A stretch of 64,000 bases of DNA from Collimonas sp. PA-H2 (GTDB taxonomy: Bacteria > Pseudomonadota > Gammaproteobacteria > Burkholderiales > Burkholderiaceae_D), in contig NZ_PDBX01000001.1 in the NCBI RefSeq assembly GCF_002564105.1, positions 4,588,001 to 4,652,000 of the forward strand, read 5' to 3'. Positions within the stretch are counted from its first letter, which is position 1; each line of letters begins with the position of its first letter. Made by a program: the position numbers and the translations under genes. Shown in pieces: positions 24,781-34,004 of this stretch. The notes beneath the pieces are model-generated. The model was not told the DNA's origin and ran no database searches. It saw only the letters and a program-made list of their open reading frames with translations.

Positions 24781-25113
24781 AAATTAATGCCATGAGGCGA
24801 CGAGATTCAATCAAAAAATCTTCTTTTCTTGCAATGCTCGTAATAGAAATCAGCATAGGCGTTAAACGAAAAAAAGAATGTCGCATCAAGTATGTGAGAT
24901 ACCACTTTTCGCGATTTCGGCAAGTGGCCTTAGATATAAGAAAAGAATGTATGTCTGCTGTATCCTGGAGAAACCTGTCATCATCAGGAATACCAAAATG
25001 CGATAAACAGCAGTCGGCGCCGCATCCTACAGCAATAGCTTGTATTTTTACCAGTATGAAGTGTCTGTTTGACATGGTAAATTTTCCTTTTGAAAACTAT
25101 CTATGGGAAATAT
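24781..25113. other. AT-rich stretch without a supported gene
   Basis: About 330 bases. Two overlapping ORFs of about 120 codons on opposite strands lie here; neither has a ribosome-binding site or recognisable features. I see no repeats or RNA gene. Confidence 0.4.
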
Positions 25114-25314
25114 ATGCCGCAATTCGAGACGGAGCATAAAGGAAGTGCGATCAAAGTCACCAGCACGATTGCCCGAGGCGGGAAGTATTGCTGGGCCGTT
25201 TTGATAGACGGAGTATTGCAGCAAGCGCCGGAGCTTGAGCCGTCCAATACATGGCACGCCGCTCGCGATCAAGGATTGGCGTTCGCGAAACATCTGATCG
25301 ACGGCGGTAAGTGA
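25114..25314 (+). CDS. Small hypothetical protein A of a related tandem pair
   Basis: A 66-residue protein from ATG 25114 (MPQFETEHKGS), with GGGAAA upstream. The pattern is beta strands followed by an amphipathic helix: IKVTSTIARGGKYCWAVLID and then HAARDQGLAFAKHLID. The next ORF has the same pattern (Y/I strand, GG, W...I..G, A...A......ID). No family is recognised. Both are probably cytoplasmic. Confidence 0.6.
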   Translation: MPQFETEHKGSAIKVTSTIARGGKYCWAVLIDGVLQQAPELEPSNTWHAARDQGLAFAKHLIDGGK

Positions 25315-25374
25315 TTCCATGCTGTCATCACGATCTTGCAAGACTGGCTGTACAAGAACTCTCTTCCCGGCAGC

Positions 25375-25581
25375 ATGGCGAACATGACGCATCAATTTGA
25401 ATACAAAGGCCTCCATTATTCGATCGATGTTTCAGAGGTGAGAAATGGTGGATGGACCTGGTCTTATCAAATTCAGAATGGGCCGGTTTGCAAGTGCAAG
25501 GATCTGCTCCTGGACAGCGAAGAAACAGCATTTAGCGAAGCTAAGCGCAAGGTTAAATGGATGATTGACCACCGCAAATGA
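25375..25581 (+). CDS. Small hypothetical protein B of a related tandem pair
   Basis: A 68-residue protein from ATG 25375 (an ATG at 25384 is also possible). HYSIDVSEVRNGGWTWSYQI and FSEAKRKVKWMID align with the preceding ORF, which suggests an old tandem duplication. A CKCK pair is present. Function unknown. Confidence 0.6.
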   Translation: MANMTHQFEYKGLHYSIDVSEVRNGGWTWSYQIQNGPVCKCKDLLLDSEETAFSEAKRKVKWMIDHRK

Positions 25582-25706
25582 CTTGTTCCCCATGATGGAC
25601 AGCCTGTTCTGCGGACCGTATGCGGCGGCTCTTGCCGGACGGGGGGCGGGCGTTGGAGTTGCGCCCGCCGCACTATTGCGAACCTGTGTTCCCTAGCTGT
25701 CCGCCA

Positions 25707-27119
25707 TCACCGCATACTCAGGGTACCGCGCTTCCACGCCGGATCCTGCCAGCGATAAAACAAGCTCAGCGAGCGTGGATTGTCGGCTTGTTTCTCGACA
25801 TCCATGGAATCCATCCGTATCACTTCAAAGCTGCGCTTGAAACGCCCATCCACGCGCGCTTCACGCACCGCCAGCATCTTGGCGCTACCCGGCACCCAGC
25901 CGGCAAATTCCAGGTAACCGACATCGGGCGCATTGGCGGCCGGCGGCAGGATGTCGATAGTCCAGCCTTTTTCTCCCTGATGAAATACCCACAGCTCGCG
26001 CCATGAAGCTAGCGGCTGCACGGCGAGCGCCAGTGCGCTTTGCTGGGCGTTGACGCTGGCCGAGGCTTTCCAGACCAGGCCGTAGGTGCAGCGCTTGACG
26101 AGCGGATTTTTTTGATCGTGCTTGGCGTCTACCAGCGCGACGCAGGTTTCGCCGCTTTCGCCCGGCGTGGTGACGACCGCCAGGCCGTTGCCGACTGCGC
26201 TGACGGGTTCAGGTTCCGCCGCCCAACGCGAGGCGGCGACGCGTACGGCGGCGTCGGTATAAGCACCTGTGTCCGGTTCTGCGATTTCTTCCTTGTTGAC
26301 GCCGGCCAGTTCCTGCAAGGCGCGGTTGGCGACTTCCTGCGCAGGCTGATGCTGCCTGGCGCGCTCGAAGGCGATACTGGCCCAGACGCTGGCGCGGCGC
26401 AGGCGTAGGCGGTTTTTTTCGTACTCGGGCAAATCGGTCAGCTGCACACGGTCGAGGATGTCGGCGCGCCAGGCATCCAGGCTGTTGCGCTCGGTGGGCG
26501 TGATGGCAGGGTCTACGCATTCGGGGCGGGTCAGCGCCAGGGCGGCGCGGGCGCGCTGGCCGTCGTTCGATTTCATGGCCAGCACGCGGCGGAAGGCTTC
26601 GCCGTTGTAGCAAAGCTGGACGCGGCCGTCGCGCTCGAAGCCTTGCATGCCGATGCCATAGCTGGATGCCACTTCCAGGTGGGCTGACAATACAGTGTCG
26701 TCGGTTTTGCCGCGTTTGGCGGAGGCACGGCGCGCCAGGCGATCCGCCATGACGCCCAGCGCATCGAACGATTCGGGGCCGATGGCTTCGGCCGGCGCCG
26801 CTTTCAGGTAGGCCGCCGCGTAGCTGATGCCGAGCGCCTCGGCACCCGGCGTGTCGCGCAGGAAGCGCACCACTGCCAGCAAGTCGGGCGCGTCTTTCGG
26901 TTCCAGCGACTGGGTGCGTACTTGCGAGGCGCGGATATAGCCGCCGCGTTCGCGGCGGTGGTCGTAGACCTGCAGGTAATCCATCTTCTCGCCGCGCACT
27001 TCCAGGCTGTCGCCTTGCCACAGCACGGCCTGCTGCTGGGCTGATTCGCGCGGCGCGGCGCGCAGGGCGGCGCTATCTTGGGTGACGATGGCGATCAGGG
27101 CCAGGGCGGCGAGCATCAT
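25707..27119 (-). CDS. Exported SH3-like-domain protein of unknown function
   Basis: A 470-residue protein. Residues 1-20 are hydrophobic (MMLAALALIAIVTQDSAALR) and probably direct export. Residues about 20-65 look like a bacterial SH3 domain (VLWQGDSLEVRGEKMDYLQV, YIRASQVR). The middle (70-290) is helical. The last 170 residues are beta-rich and contain paired cysteines (GETCVALVD, VKRCTYGLVW). It overlaps the SPFH gene upstream by four bases, so the two are translationally coupled and probably work together at the envelope. I do not recognise a named family. Confidence 0.75.
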   Translation of the reverse strand: MMLAALALIAIVTQDSAALRAAPRESAQQQAVLWQGDSLEVRGEKMDYLQVYDHRRERGGYIRASQVRTQSLEPKDAPDLLAVVRFLRDTPGAEALGISYAAAYLKAAPAEAIGPESFDALGVMADRLARRASAKRGKTDDTVLSAHLEVASSYGIGMQGFERDGRVQLCYNGEAFRRVLAMKSNDGQRARAALALTRPECVDPAITPTERNSLDAWRADILDRVQLTDLPEYEKNRLRLRRASVWASIAFERARQHQPAQEVANRALQELAGVNKEEIAEPDTGAYTDAAVRVAASRWAAEPEPVSAVGNGLAVVTTPGESGETCVALVDAKHDQKNPLVKRCTYGLVWKASASVNAQQSALALAVQPLASWRELWVFHQGEKGWTIDILPPAANAPDVGYLEFAGWVPGSAKMLAVREARVDGRFKRSFEVIRMDSMDVEKQADNPRSLSLFYRWQDPAWKRGTLSMR

Positions 27120-28381
27120 TGTTGTGTCTCCTGAGTAGCGGCAGCGCTGGTTTGCGGGTTTTGGGAGGCAACCGCCTGCGTACTGCCGAGCAGGGCCGAG
27201 CCGATGAAGCCGCCGCTGGCTGGGGGCGCGGCGATGATCACCGAGATCTTGTCGGACAGCTTGTCGGCCATGGTTTTCTGGATCAGCAAGGGGTTCTTCG
27301 TGATCAGCGCGCCATCGCGTTCCAGCTGGGCGCTGGTGACCTTGCCGACCGTTTCCAGACGATAGGCTTCGACGTCGGCCAGTTTGCGGCGCGAATCGGC
27401 TTCGCCGGTGGCTTCGATGCGGCGCGCTTCTGCGCTGCCTTCGGCGGTCTTGATGCGCGACACCTTTTCGGCTTCGGCTTCATACTGGCGCTGCTCGATC
27501 TGTTTTTGCTTGAACGGCAGCACGTGTTTCATGGCTTCTTCCTGGGCCTTGGCGGCGATGATTTGTTCGTTGCCGGCTGCTTCGGCCGATTTTTCGCGCT
27601 TGACCTTCTCGGCTTCGGCTTCCAGCTCGGTTTGCTTGACTTGCTTGCTCTTCAGTTCCAGCGTGTATTTCATTTTTTCGGTTTCCAGCTCCTCGGCCAG
27701 CAATTTTTCCATGCCCTGGCGGTATTCCGGCGGCAGGTCGACCTGACCCATCTGCACGCCGCGCAGGATGATGCCGTCGGCCGCCAGTTTCGGTTTTAGC
27801 TCGTTTTCTATTTCTTTCTGGATCTCGCCGCGCTTGGTGGAAAAGATGTCGCGCACCGAATAACGGGTGAAGGACTTGTAGATCACGCCTTGCACCATGG
27901 GCTCGACGATTTCGCCGTTGATATCGGCAGGCAATTCCTTGGCGATGCTTGCCAGCCTGGCCGGATCGATGGCGTAGCGTATGGTCAGGTCGACGCCCAG
28001 CGACAGGCCCTCGATCGACTGGAACGGCGCTTCGCCATTGGCCTTGCTGCTGCGCACCGGGCGGTATACCTGGTCCAGCAGCGAGTAGCGCCGCAACTCA
28101 TGCAGGCCGGGGATGATCACCACCAGGCCTTCTTTTACCTCGGTAGCGGCGCCGGTAAGCTTGTTGGAGCGGATGCCGACTTCGCCGGGCTCCAGGGTTT
28201 TGAACGGCGGATGGGTGAACAGTTCGTAGCCGGCGCCGCCTATCAGCCCGATTGCCAGCAACAGTATCCAGGCGCGCCGCGCGGCACGGCCCAGGCCGGC
28301 CAGCGTGGCGCCGATTGCCGCAATGGTTGTGGTGAGCAGTGCAAGCAGACCTTGTAACAGTGATTCGAGCCGTTCAGACAT
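27116..28381 (-). CDS. SPFH/band-7 membrane protein
   Basis: A 421-residue protein; GGGGAA lies five bases before the ATG. One or two hydrophobic segments are present near the N-terminus (residues about 8-26 and 37-53). An SPFH domain follows (about 60-250; LEPGEVGIRSNKLTG, VVIIPGLHELRRY, VRDIFSTKRGEIQKEIENEL). Then comes a long Glu/Ala/Lys-rich coiled coil (about 250-370). This is the flotillin/prohibitin/HflK-type plan: an oligomeric scaffold in the inner membrane that organises other proteins. The coupled SH3-like gene downstream is its likely partner. It is divergent from a two-component system. Confidence 0.9.
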   Translation of the reverse strand: MSERLESLLQGLLALLTTTIAAIGATLAGLGRAARRAWILLLAIGLIGGAGYELFTHPPFKTLEPGEVGIRSNKLTGAATEVKEGLVVIIPGLHELRRYSLLDQVYRPVRSSKANGEAPFQSIEGLSLGVDLTIRYAIDPARLASIAKELPADINGEIVEPMVQGVIYKSFTRYSVRDIFSTKRGEIQKEIENELKPKLAADGIILRGVQMGQVDLPPEYRQGMEKLLAEELETEKMKYTLELKSKQVKQTELEAEAEKVKREKSAEAAGNEQIIAAKAQEEAMKHVLPFKQKQIEQRQYEAEAEKVSRIKTAEGSAEARRIEATGEADSRRKLADVEAYRLETVGKVTSAQLERDGALITKNPLLIQKTMADKLSDKISVIIAAPPASGGFIGSALLGSTQAVASQNPQTSAAATQETQQ

Positions 28382-28725
28382 GATATTCCCCTGGTTGATG
28401 TGGTAATTCGATGGTCGGGAGCGGCATGCAATGCTTTTCCCTGGGAAGAATCTTGCGCTCCAGGTGGCGGAAGTAACAATGGGCAGGCAGGGGCAGTCGC
28501 GTTATCCGGGGGTGGTGAATGCTCCGCAACGTCGCAGTCCGGTAAGCCGTGTGAAGAAATACTCACAGCGCGGCGCAGACTTTTCATGGGAAAGCGTGGA
28601 TACTTTCATGAATCCTCAATCCCGCACGCGGGTGTCCTCTCCTTGCAGATGCACAAGGCAAGGGTGGGCCGCCAAAGAAGTGGGAGAGGAGGGGCGTCAT
28701 TGATAGCGGAAGCAGCGGAGAAAAA
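28382..28725. promoter_or_regulatory. Divergent intergenic region between SPFH operon and two-component genes
   Basis: About 344 bases holding the promoters for both directions. ORFs here lack ribosome sites. GGAG precedes the response-regulator ATG. No clear palindrome was found. Confidence 0.4.
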
Positions 28726-29442
28726 ATGTCAAAGCAGGCACAAAAAGTAGCGGTGATCGAAGACGACATCCCGACCAGCAACCAGCTCAAAGGCTGGATC
28801 GAGGCGGCCAAGCCTGGCATCCAGGTTGACCAGTGGTACACGCGCGATGATGCCGAGGCGGCGCTGGCGCGTGAAAATTACGACCTGGTGGTGCTCGACA
28901 TCGAGCTGGGGCGCGAGCGCCATGCCGGCGTCGCCATCATCAATGCCATCAACAAGGGCCAGGCAACGCCGGTGCTGGTGGTGTCGGCCATGCCGGCCAC
29001 CATCTACCGCAGCATCATGAAGGCGCTGGACGCCTGGGATTACCTGCAAAAGGCGACCTTCGAGGAATCCGATTTCATCGATACCTTCCTGGAAATCCTG
29101 CGCGCAGCCAAGGACCGCAACGGCGCGAAGGAGAACATGCCCCCGGCCAGCAGCAATGAACTGTCGATCGACCCGCTGCGCCAGAAGACCCCGATCTGGC
29201 GCGCGCAACGCATCAACCTGCCGCTGACGGCGCAACGCTTGCTGGCGGCGCTGTACGAGCACCGCGGCCAGGTGGTGACCTATGAGCAGCTGTTCCAGGT
29301 GGTCAAGAGCGGGCGCAACCGCGACAATATCCGCAAGCACGTCAGCACCATCCGCGATGCGTTTCGCGAGGTCGATGCCGAGTTCTCCTGCATTGAAAAT
29401 ATCCCGATGCGCGGCTTTCGCTGGGTCGACCAGGAAAAGTGA
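28726..29442 (+). CDS. Response regulator with winged-helix output
   Basis: A 238-residue protein. The receiver domain (residues about 7-125) has the acidic pocket Glu12-Asp13-Asp14, phospho-acceptor Asp58 (LVVLDIEL), the Ser/Thr switch in LVVSAMP and Lys in YLQKATF. The C-terminal domain (about 155-236) is an OmpR-type winged helix in shorthand: LPLTAQRLLAALYEHRGQVV, NIRKHVSTIRDAF, GFRWVD. The linker between them is longer than in OmpR. It is followed 34 bases later by its sensor kinase. The divergent SPFH operon is a plausible target. Confidence 0.92.
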   Translation: MSKQAQKVAVIEDDIPTSNQLKGWIEAAKPGIQVDQWYTRDDAEAALARENYDLVVLDIELGRERHAGVAIINAINKGQATPVLVVSAMPATIYRSIMKALDAWDYLQKATFEESDFIDTFLEILRAAKDRNGAKENMPPASSNELSIDPLRQKTPIWRAQRINLPLTAQRLLAALYEHRGQVVTYEQLFQVVKSGRNRDNIRKHVSTIRDAFREVDAEFSCIENIPMRGFRWVDQEK

Positions 29443-29476
29443 TGCGCGGCCACTTCAACAGCGGGAATGACTGCAC

Positions 29477-31543
29477 ATGAAGATCAGTTTTCCGAATCTC
29501 GCCCAATACCGCTTGCGTATCCTGTTTCGCGGCGCCTTCCTGCTGCTGGCGGTGGCTACGGTGGCGCTGGCGCTGTACGTGCTGCAGCAGGAAAAGCAAC
29601 TGAGCTACAAGAATTACCAGACCAGCTTCAGCAAGACCAGCGACCAGATCATGGCCACCTTGCGCCATCCGGCCGGACAATTGGCGTTGTTGAATCCGCG
29701 CGCCGAAAATGGCGGCGCGGATGCGCTGCATCCGGTATTGCTGCCGTTTCCCTCGCTCGATTTCGACGACCAGAACAAGGTGCGGCAGGCCATCACCATG
29801 TCCGGCTGCCTGGTGCAGTATGGCGACGACGGCGCGCTCTGCGTGGCCGTCGGCAACAACCCTTGGGCCGGCGGCTTCATTTATGCGGCCGGCAGTTTCG
29901 TCAGTGATGAACTGGTGCCGCACCAGCGCGGCGAGCAGGATATCGGCGACGCCCATCGCCTGCGGGTGACGGTAACGCTGCGCGGGCAGACCTACCGCTG
30001 GATTGCGCCGTTTGAAAAGAACGGCGATCCGAATGCCGTGCAAACGCGTGGCGCGCATGGCCGCCTGACCGGCTTTCTCGATGACGATAGCGGTCGTGTG
30101 GGAGCGAGGCCGGTCAAGGATTTCCGCGGCTGGATCTGGCAAAGCACCTTATGCAGCAAGCCCGGGCAGGGCGCTGCCGATTGCCCGCGCAGTTCTTTTT
30201 TCTCGTTGCGCCTGCCGGTCGGCGTCTTGCAGGATGCCCTGTTCCAGGAAAAGAATCCGGTCTGGCCGCCGGCCGACCTGGACAAGATCCAGGTGCGGAT
30301 CGAAGTCTTGCCCCCGGGCGACGGCCCGCTGCTGTTCGACAGTAAAAGCGCCGGCGCAGCAAGGGCATTTTCCGTGGGCGACCTTGCCTCGCTGCTGTTG
30401 CCGGGCGAGAGCTTGCGCATCAGGAAGCGCGGCGCGGCAGACGGCGCCGACCTGGTCAGCCTGGCCGGGGCCGAAGATCATCCGGACGATAGCTCGCGCC
30501 TGCTAAGCCGCCTGGTGCGCCGCCTGCCAGTGGACGAAGTCGGGCCGCCGAACGAAAGCCGGGAATCTGTCGTGACTTCGACGGGGATCTATGATGTGAC
30601 CCTGACGGGCGACGAACGCAGCGTCAACCGCAGCCTGGGGGTGGTGGCTGCGCGGGTATCGTGGTTTGTCGGCGCCATGCTGCTGGCCTTGTTCGTCGCC
30701 TGGCTGATCATCGAGATTGGCATCATTCGCCGCATCACATTGCTGACCCGGCGCGCAGCCAAGGTGTCGAAGATCGTCAAAGGTTCAGGCGGGCTCGACC
30801 AGTTCGACCTGACCGATCTGCGCGGCGCCGACGAGCTTGGCGTGCTGGCAAGCTGCCTGCATGACCTGCTCAGGCGCGTCAAGGAAGACCTTGAGCGGGA
30901 GGAAATCCGCGCCGAGCAGGAAAAAGAAATGTGGCATGCGGTAGGCCATGAAATCATGTCGCCGCTGCAATCGCTGATGGCCCTGCACGGCGCCGCCGAA
31001 AGCCAGAGCAGCCGCTACATCAACCGCATGCAGCAGGCAGTGCGGGTGCTGTATGGCAGCGCCTCTCCCAGCGAGGCGTTCCAATCCACGGTGCTGCAGG
31101 TTACGGCCATCGACATCGGCGCTTTTCTCGGCAACGTCGCCGACAATGCGCCGCTGGTCGGTATCGCAGATGTCAGCTTCTCCGGCGGCCAGCAGGGCGT
31201 GATGGTCAGGGCGGATGACTATTCCCTGGAGGATGTGGTAACCCATGTCCTGCGCAATGCCGACCGTTGCCGCGAAGCGGGCTCCGTGATTTCCATCGAC
31301 CTGAAAACCACCGAAACCGCAGCCACCATCGCCATCCATAATTACGGGCCGAATATCGCTGATGAATTGATCGACAAGATTTTCGAATACGGCGTGTCCG
31401 ACCAGCTTGACGCCGGCGCCAACGGCAGCCGGGGGCAAGGGCTGTTTGTCGCCAAGACTTATATGGCCAAGATGGGCGGGACCATTACCGCCCAAAATGT
31501 CGCGGATGGCGTGGTGTTTTCACTGGGATTGCAACGGGTGTGA
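29477..31543 (+). CDS. Membrane sensor histidine kinase
   Basis: A 688-residue protein. Transmembrane segment 1 at about 15-36; a large periplasmic sensor region (about 37-390) with several cysteines; transmembrane segment 2 at about 395-415; a HAMP-like linker; a phospho-acceptor helix with His491 (AVGHEIMSPLQSL); and a HATPase domain with N-box VLRNADRC and G2 box SRGQGLFVAK. The G1 box reads HNYGPNI and lacks the usual Asp, a variant seen in some active kinases. The sensory domain is not one I recognise. It is encoded 34 bases after its response regulator. Confidence 0.9.
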   Translation: MKISFPNLAQYRLRILFRGAFLLLAVATVALALYVLQQEKQLSYKNYQTSFSKTSDQIMATLRHPAGQLALLNPRAENGGADALHPVLLPFPSLDFDDQNKVRQAITMSGCLVQYGDDGALCVAVGNNPWAGGFIYAAGSFVSDELVPHQRGEQDIGDAHRLRVTVTLRGQTYRWIAPFEKNGDPNAVQTRGAHGRLTGFLDDDSGRVGARPVKDFRGWIWQSTLCSKPGQGAADCPRSSFFSLRLPVGVLQDALFQEKNPVWPPADLDKIQVRIEVLPPGDGPLLFDSKSAGAARAFSVGDLASLLLPGESLRIRKRGAADGADLVSLAGAEDHPDDSSRLLSRLVRRLPVDEVGPPNESRESVVTSTGIYDVTLTGDERSVNRSLGVVAARVSWFVGAMLLALFVAWLIIEIGIIRRITLLTRRAAKVSKIVKGSGGLDQFDLTDLRGADELGVLASCLHDLLRRVKEDLEREEIRAEQEKEMWHAVGHEIMSPLQSLMALHGAAESQSSRYINRMQQAVRVLYGSASPSEAFQSTVLQVTAIDIGAFLGNVADNAPLVGIADVSFSGGQQGVMVRADDYSLEDVVTHVLRNADRCREAGSVISIDLKTTETAATIAIHNYGPNIADELIDKIFEYGVSDQLDAGANGSRGQGLFVAKTYMAKMGGTITAQNVADGVVFSLGLQRV

Positions 31544-31598
31544 TGTTTTCATTGGCATTCTGGCATGGGAGAGTTTTTCTTTTGCTACATTGGATGCG

Positions 31599-33026
31599 TC
31601 ATGCAATGCCAGATGATGTGTGCCTGTGCTGATGCGGGACGTTAAGCAAATTCGTCGGCGAGGGGAGAACCAGCATGACCCGCAAGCCAGGATGATTGTC
31701 GCTCAAGGTCAGGACACCGCCCTGTAATTTGGCAACCGCAGCCACCAGGCTCAGCCCCAGTCCGACACCCGGCGTGCCGCGGCTGGTGTCGCCGCGATAG
31801 AAGCGCTCCAGTACTTTCGCTTTCTCGGCGTCGGGGATGCCGGGGCCGTCGTCCGACACCGCGATCCGGATTGCGCCATCCGGGGCGCGCGAAGTCTCGA
31901 CGCTGATCTTGCCGTTTTCCGGTGCGTACTTCAGCGCATTGTCGACAAGATTGGCAATCGCCTGCGCCAGCAGCAGCGGATCGCCGGCCAGCACCAGCGG
32001 CTCGGACGATGTAAAAGACAGCGTGCGTCCCTGCAGCTCCGCCAGCGGTTGATAAAATTCTGCCACTTCGCTGGCTACATTGGCGACATCCACGTCGACG
32101 AAACCGGAACGGCGCGCGCCGCTATCGATTTCCGCCAGGCGCAGCAGGGCGTTGAAGATATCGATGACGCGATCGACGTCGCTGATGGCGCCGTCGATCT
32201 CGTTGAAAGTCTGCTCCGGGCCGGGCCGGGTCAGCGCCAGTTCCTCCAGGCGCGAGCGCAGTTCCGCCAGCGGCGTGCGCAAGTCATGGGCAATCGAGTT
32301 CGAGACGTTGCGGACGCCGCTGATCAATTGCTCGATCTGGTCCAGCATGCGGTTTTCCGTCTCGACCAGGGTGTTGAGTTCGTTTTCGCCGCCATAAGCC
32401 GGCAGCCGGTGCGAAAAATTTCCCTGCATGATGGCGGAGGCCGCCAGGTTGATGTCGCCGACCTTGGCCAGCAGCGTACGCCGGACCAGCATCCCGCCAA
32501 CCACGCCCAGCACCAGAATGATGCCGGTAGCGCATATCAGGCCATACAGGAAAAGATTTTCCAGGCCGCGATATTTTGCAACGTCGTTTGCGACCAGCAG
32601 GTGATAGCCGCCCGGCAGCCTGGTGTGCAGCAGTACAACCCGGGTCGGAATTCCGTTGATGTCGATCGAGGAGGCCTGCGGCCCGGGCGCATCGGCAACC
32701 AGATCGGATACTTCATGCGGCCACGCCGGCAGGTTGCCGGCCAGCCGCTTCAGCGAGGCATCGGCCAGCACGATCAGGTCTTCCGCGCCGGCTGCCTGGG
32801 TTCCGACCTGCACATTGATGGCGGCGGTCAGCGCCGCCACGCCTTGCATATTGAAGACGTTTTCCAGCCTGTGCGTATCGGCCTGCAGCAGGCGGGCCCG
32901 GTCTTCTTCCACCGTTTCGCGCCAGGCATACCAGAGCGGCGAGGCGAAGAATGCAAGAACCACCAGGCTCACCGCGACAAAGCTGAGCGCCACCGAGCGC
33001 GCGGAGAAACGCAAGGAGTCAATCAT
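31599..33026 (-). CDS. Sensor histidine kinase of the efflux-linked two-component system
   Basis: A 475-residue protein. Transmembrane segment 1 at about 10-32; a periplasmic loop (about 33-165); transmembrane segment 2 at about 168-192; HAMP (about 193-240); HisKA with His247 (SIAHDLRTPLAELRSRLEEL); HATPase with N-box ANLVDNALKYAP, G1 DDGPGIP and G2 GVGLGLSLVAAVA. This is a QseC/CusS-type classical kinase. Its start overlaps the end of the response regulator gene by eight bases. The pair stands next to a complete RND efflux operon in the same direction and may control it. Confidence 0.93.
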   Translation of the reverse strand: MIDSLRFSARSVALSFVAVSLVVLAFFASPLWYAWRETVEEDRARLLQADTHRLENVFNMQGVAALTAAINVQVGTQAAGAEDLIVLADASLKRLAGNLPAWPHEVSDLVADAPGPQASSIDINGIPTRVVLLHTRLPGGYHLLVANDVAKYRGLENLFLYGLICATGIILVLGVVGGMLVRRTLLAKVGDINLAASAIMQGNFSHRLPAYGGENELNTLVETENRMLDQIEQLISGVRNVSNSIAHDLRTPLAELRSRLEELALTRPGPEQTFNEIDGAISDVDRVIDIFNALLRLAEIDSGARRSGFVDVDVANVASEVAEFYQPLAELQGRTLSFTSSEPLVLAGDPLLLAQAIANLVDNALKYAPENGKISVETSRAPDGAIRIAVSDDGPGIPDAEKAKVLERFYRGDTSRGTPGVGLGLSLVAAVAKLQGGVLTLSDNHPGLRVMLVLPSPTNLLNVPHQHRHTSSGIA

Positions 33027-33699
33027 CGGCGGTCAGCATGTAGCCAGCGTTACGGATGGTGCGCAGCAGCTGGCATTCGATGCCGGCGTCGATCTTCTGG
33101 CGCAGCTTGCTGACGTGGACGTCGACCACATTGGTCTGCGGGTCGAAATGATAGTCCCAGATGTTTTCCAGCAGCATGGTGCGTGTCACCACCTGGTTGG
33201 CGTGGCGCATCAGGTATTCGAGCAGCTTGAATTCACGCGGCTGCAGCACAATCGCCTTGCCGCCGCGGCTTACCTTGTGCGACAGCAGGTCCATGTACAG
33301 GTCGCCCACCGTCAGCGTGGTTTCGGAGCGGGCGTCCTGCGAACGGCGCAGCAGGGCGTCGAGCCGCGCCAGCAATTCGCCAAAGGCAAACGGCTTGACC
33401 AGGTAGTCGTCGCCGCCGCTCTTGAGGCCGCGGATGCGGTCGTCGACGGCGGCAAGCGCGCTCAGGATCAGGATGGGAGTCTTGTTGCCGGTGGCGCGCA
33501 ATGCCTCGATGATGGCCAGGCCGTCGATGCCGCCTGGCAGCATGCGATCCATGATGATGGCGTCATAGGGCTCGCTGGCGGCAAGGAACATGCCGTCGCG
33601 GCCGTTGTCGGCATGGTCGGACGTGTGTCCTGATTCGCTCAGCCCCTTCTTCAGGAACAGGGCGACGCGCTCGTTGTCTTCGACGATCAGCAGCTTCAT
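33019..33699 (-). CDS. OmpR-family response regulator
   Basis: A 226-residue protein. Receiver residues Glu7-Asp8, Asp51 (AIIMDRMLPGG), Ser in ILILSAL and Lys in YLVKPFAF are all present. The C-terminal winged helix has the usual LQPREFKLLEYLMRHANQVV and VVDVHVSKLRQKID elements. It is transcribed with the overlapping kinase gene. It resembles CopR/QseB-type regulators of metal or stress-responsive efflux. Confidence 0.95.
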   Translation of the reverse strand: MKLLIVEDNERVALFLKKGLSESGHTSDHADNGRDGMFLAASEPYDAIIMDRMLPGGIDGLAIIEALRATGNKTPILILSALAAVDDRIRGLKSGGDDYLVKPFAFGELLARLDALLRRSQDARSETTLTVGDLYMDLLSHKVSRGGKAIVLQPREFKLLEYLMRHANQVVTRTMLLENIWDYHFDPQTNVVDVHVSKLRQKIDAGIECQLLRTIRNAGYMLTADD

Positions 33700-33766
33700 G
33701 GCATGTTCTCAGCTTAAATCCAACTTATTGATGCTTCCTTAAACCACCGAAAATCACCGCTAGAGC

Positions 33767-33850
33767 GGGCACTCCGTGCCCACGCGGACGTAGCGGGGCG
33801 CGAAGCCCGAAGCGCGAATGTTCGCAGCACTGCGTGGGCATGGAGTGCCC
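33767..33850. repeat. REP-like long palindrome
   Basis: The 19-base arms 33767-33785 and 33832-33850 are reverse complements with one mismatch (GGGCACTCCGTGCCCACGC), separated by 46 bases that are themselves rich in short complementary tracts. It lies in the gap between the two-component genes and the efflux operon. GGGCAC(G/T)GAGTGCCCA palindromes of this type occur as interspersed elements in related genomes; other copies would confirm it. Confidence 0.7.
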
Positions 33851-34004
33851 ACCCTGCGGCATCGATTTTCAGGATGAGGGCTTGTTCCGTTTTAGGATAT
33901 TCTCAATAAATTCGGCTTGACGGTTCCAGGTAAAAAATGTTTTTTTGCGCGGCATTCCGTGCCGCGCCTGATGGAATACTAATGCCGGAACGGTTTCAGC
34001 ACAA

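Noticed and set aside
24701..25139. Overlapping ORFs of about 120 codons on both strands
   Set aside because: No start signals or family features; part overlaps the conserved chitinase leader, which is better explained as regulatory DNA.
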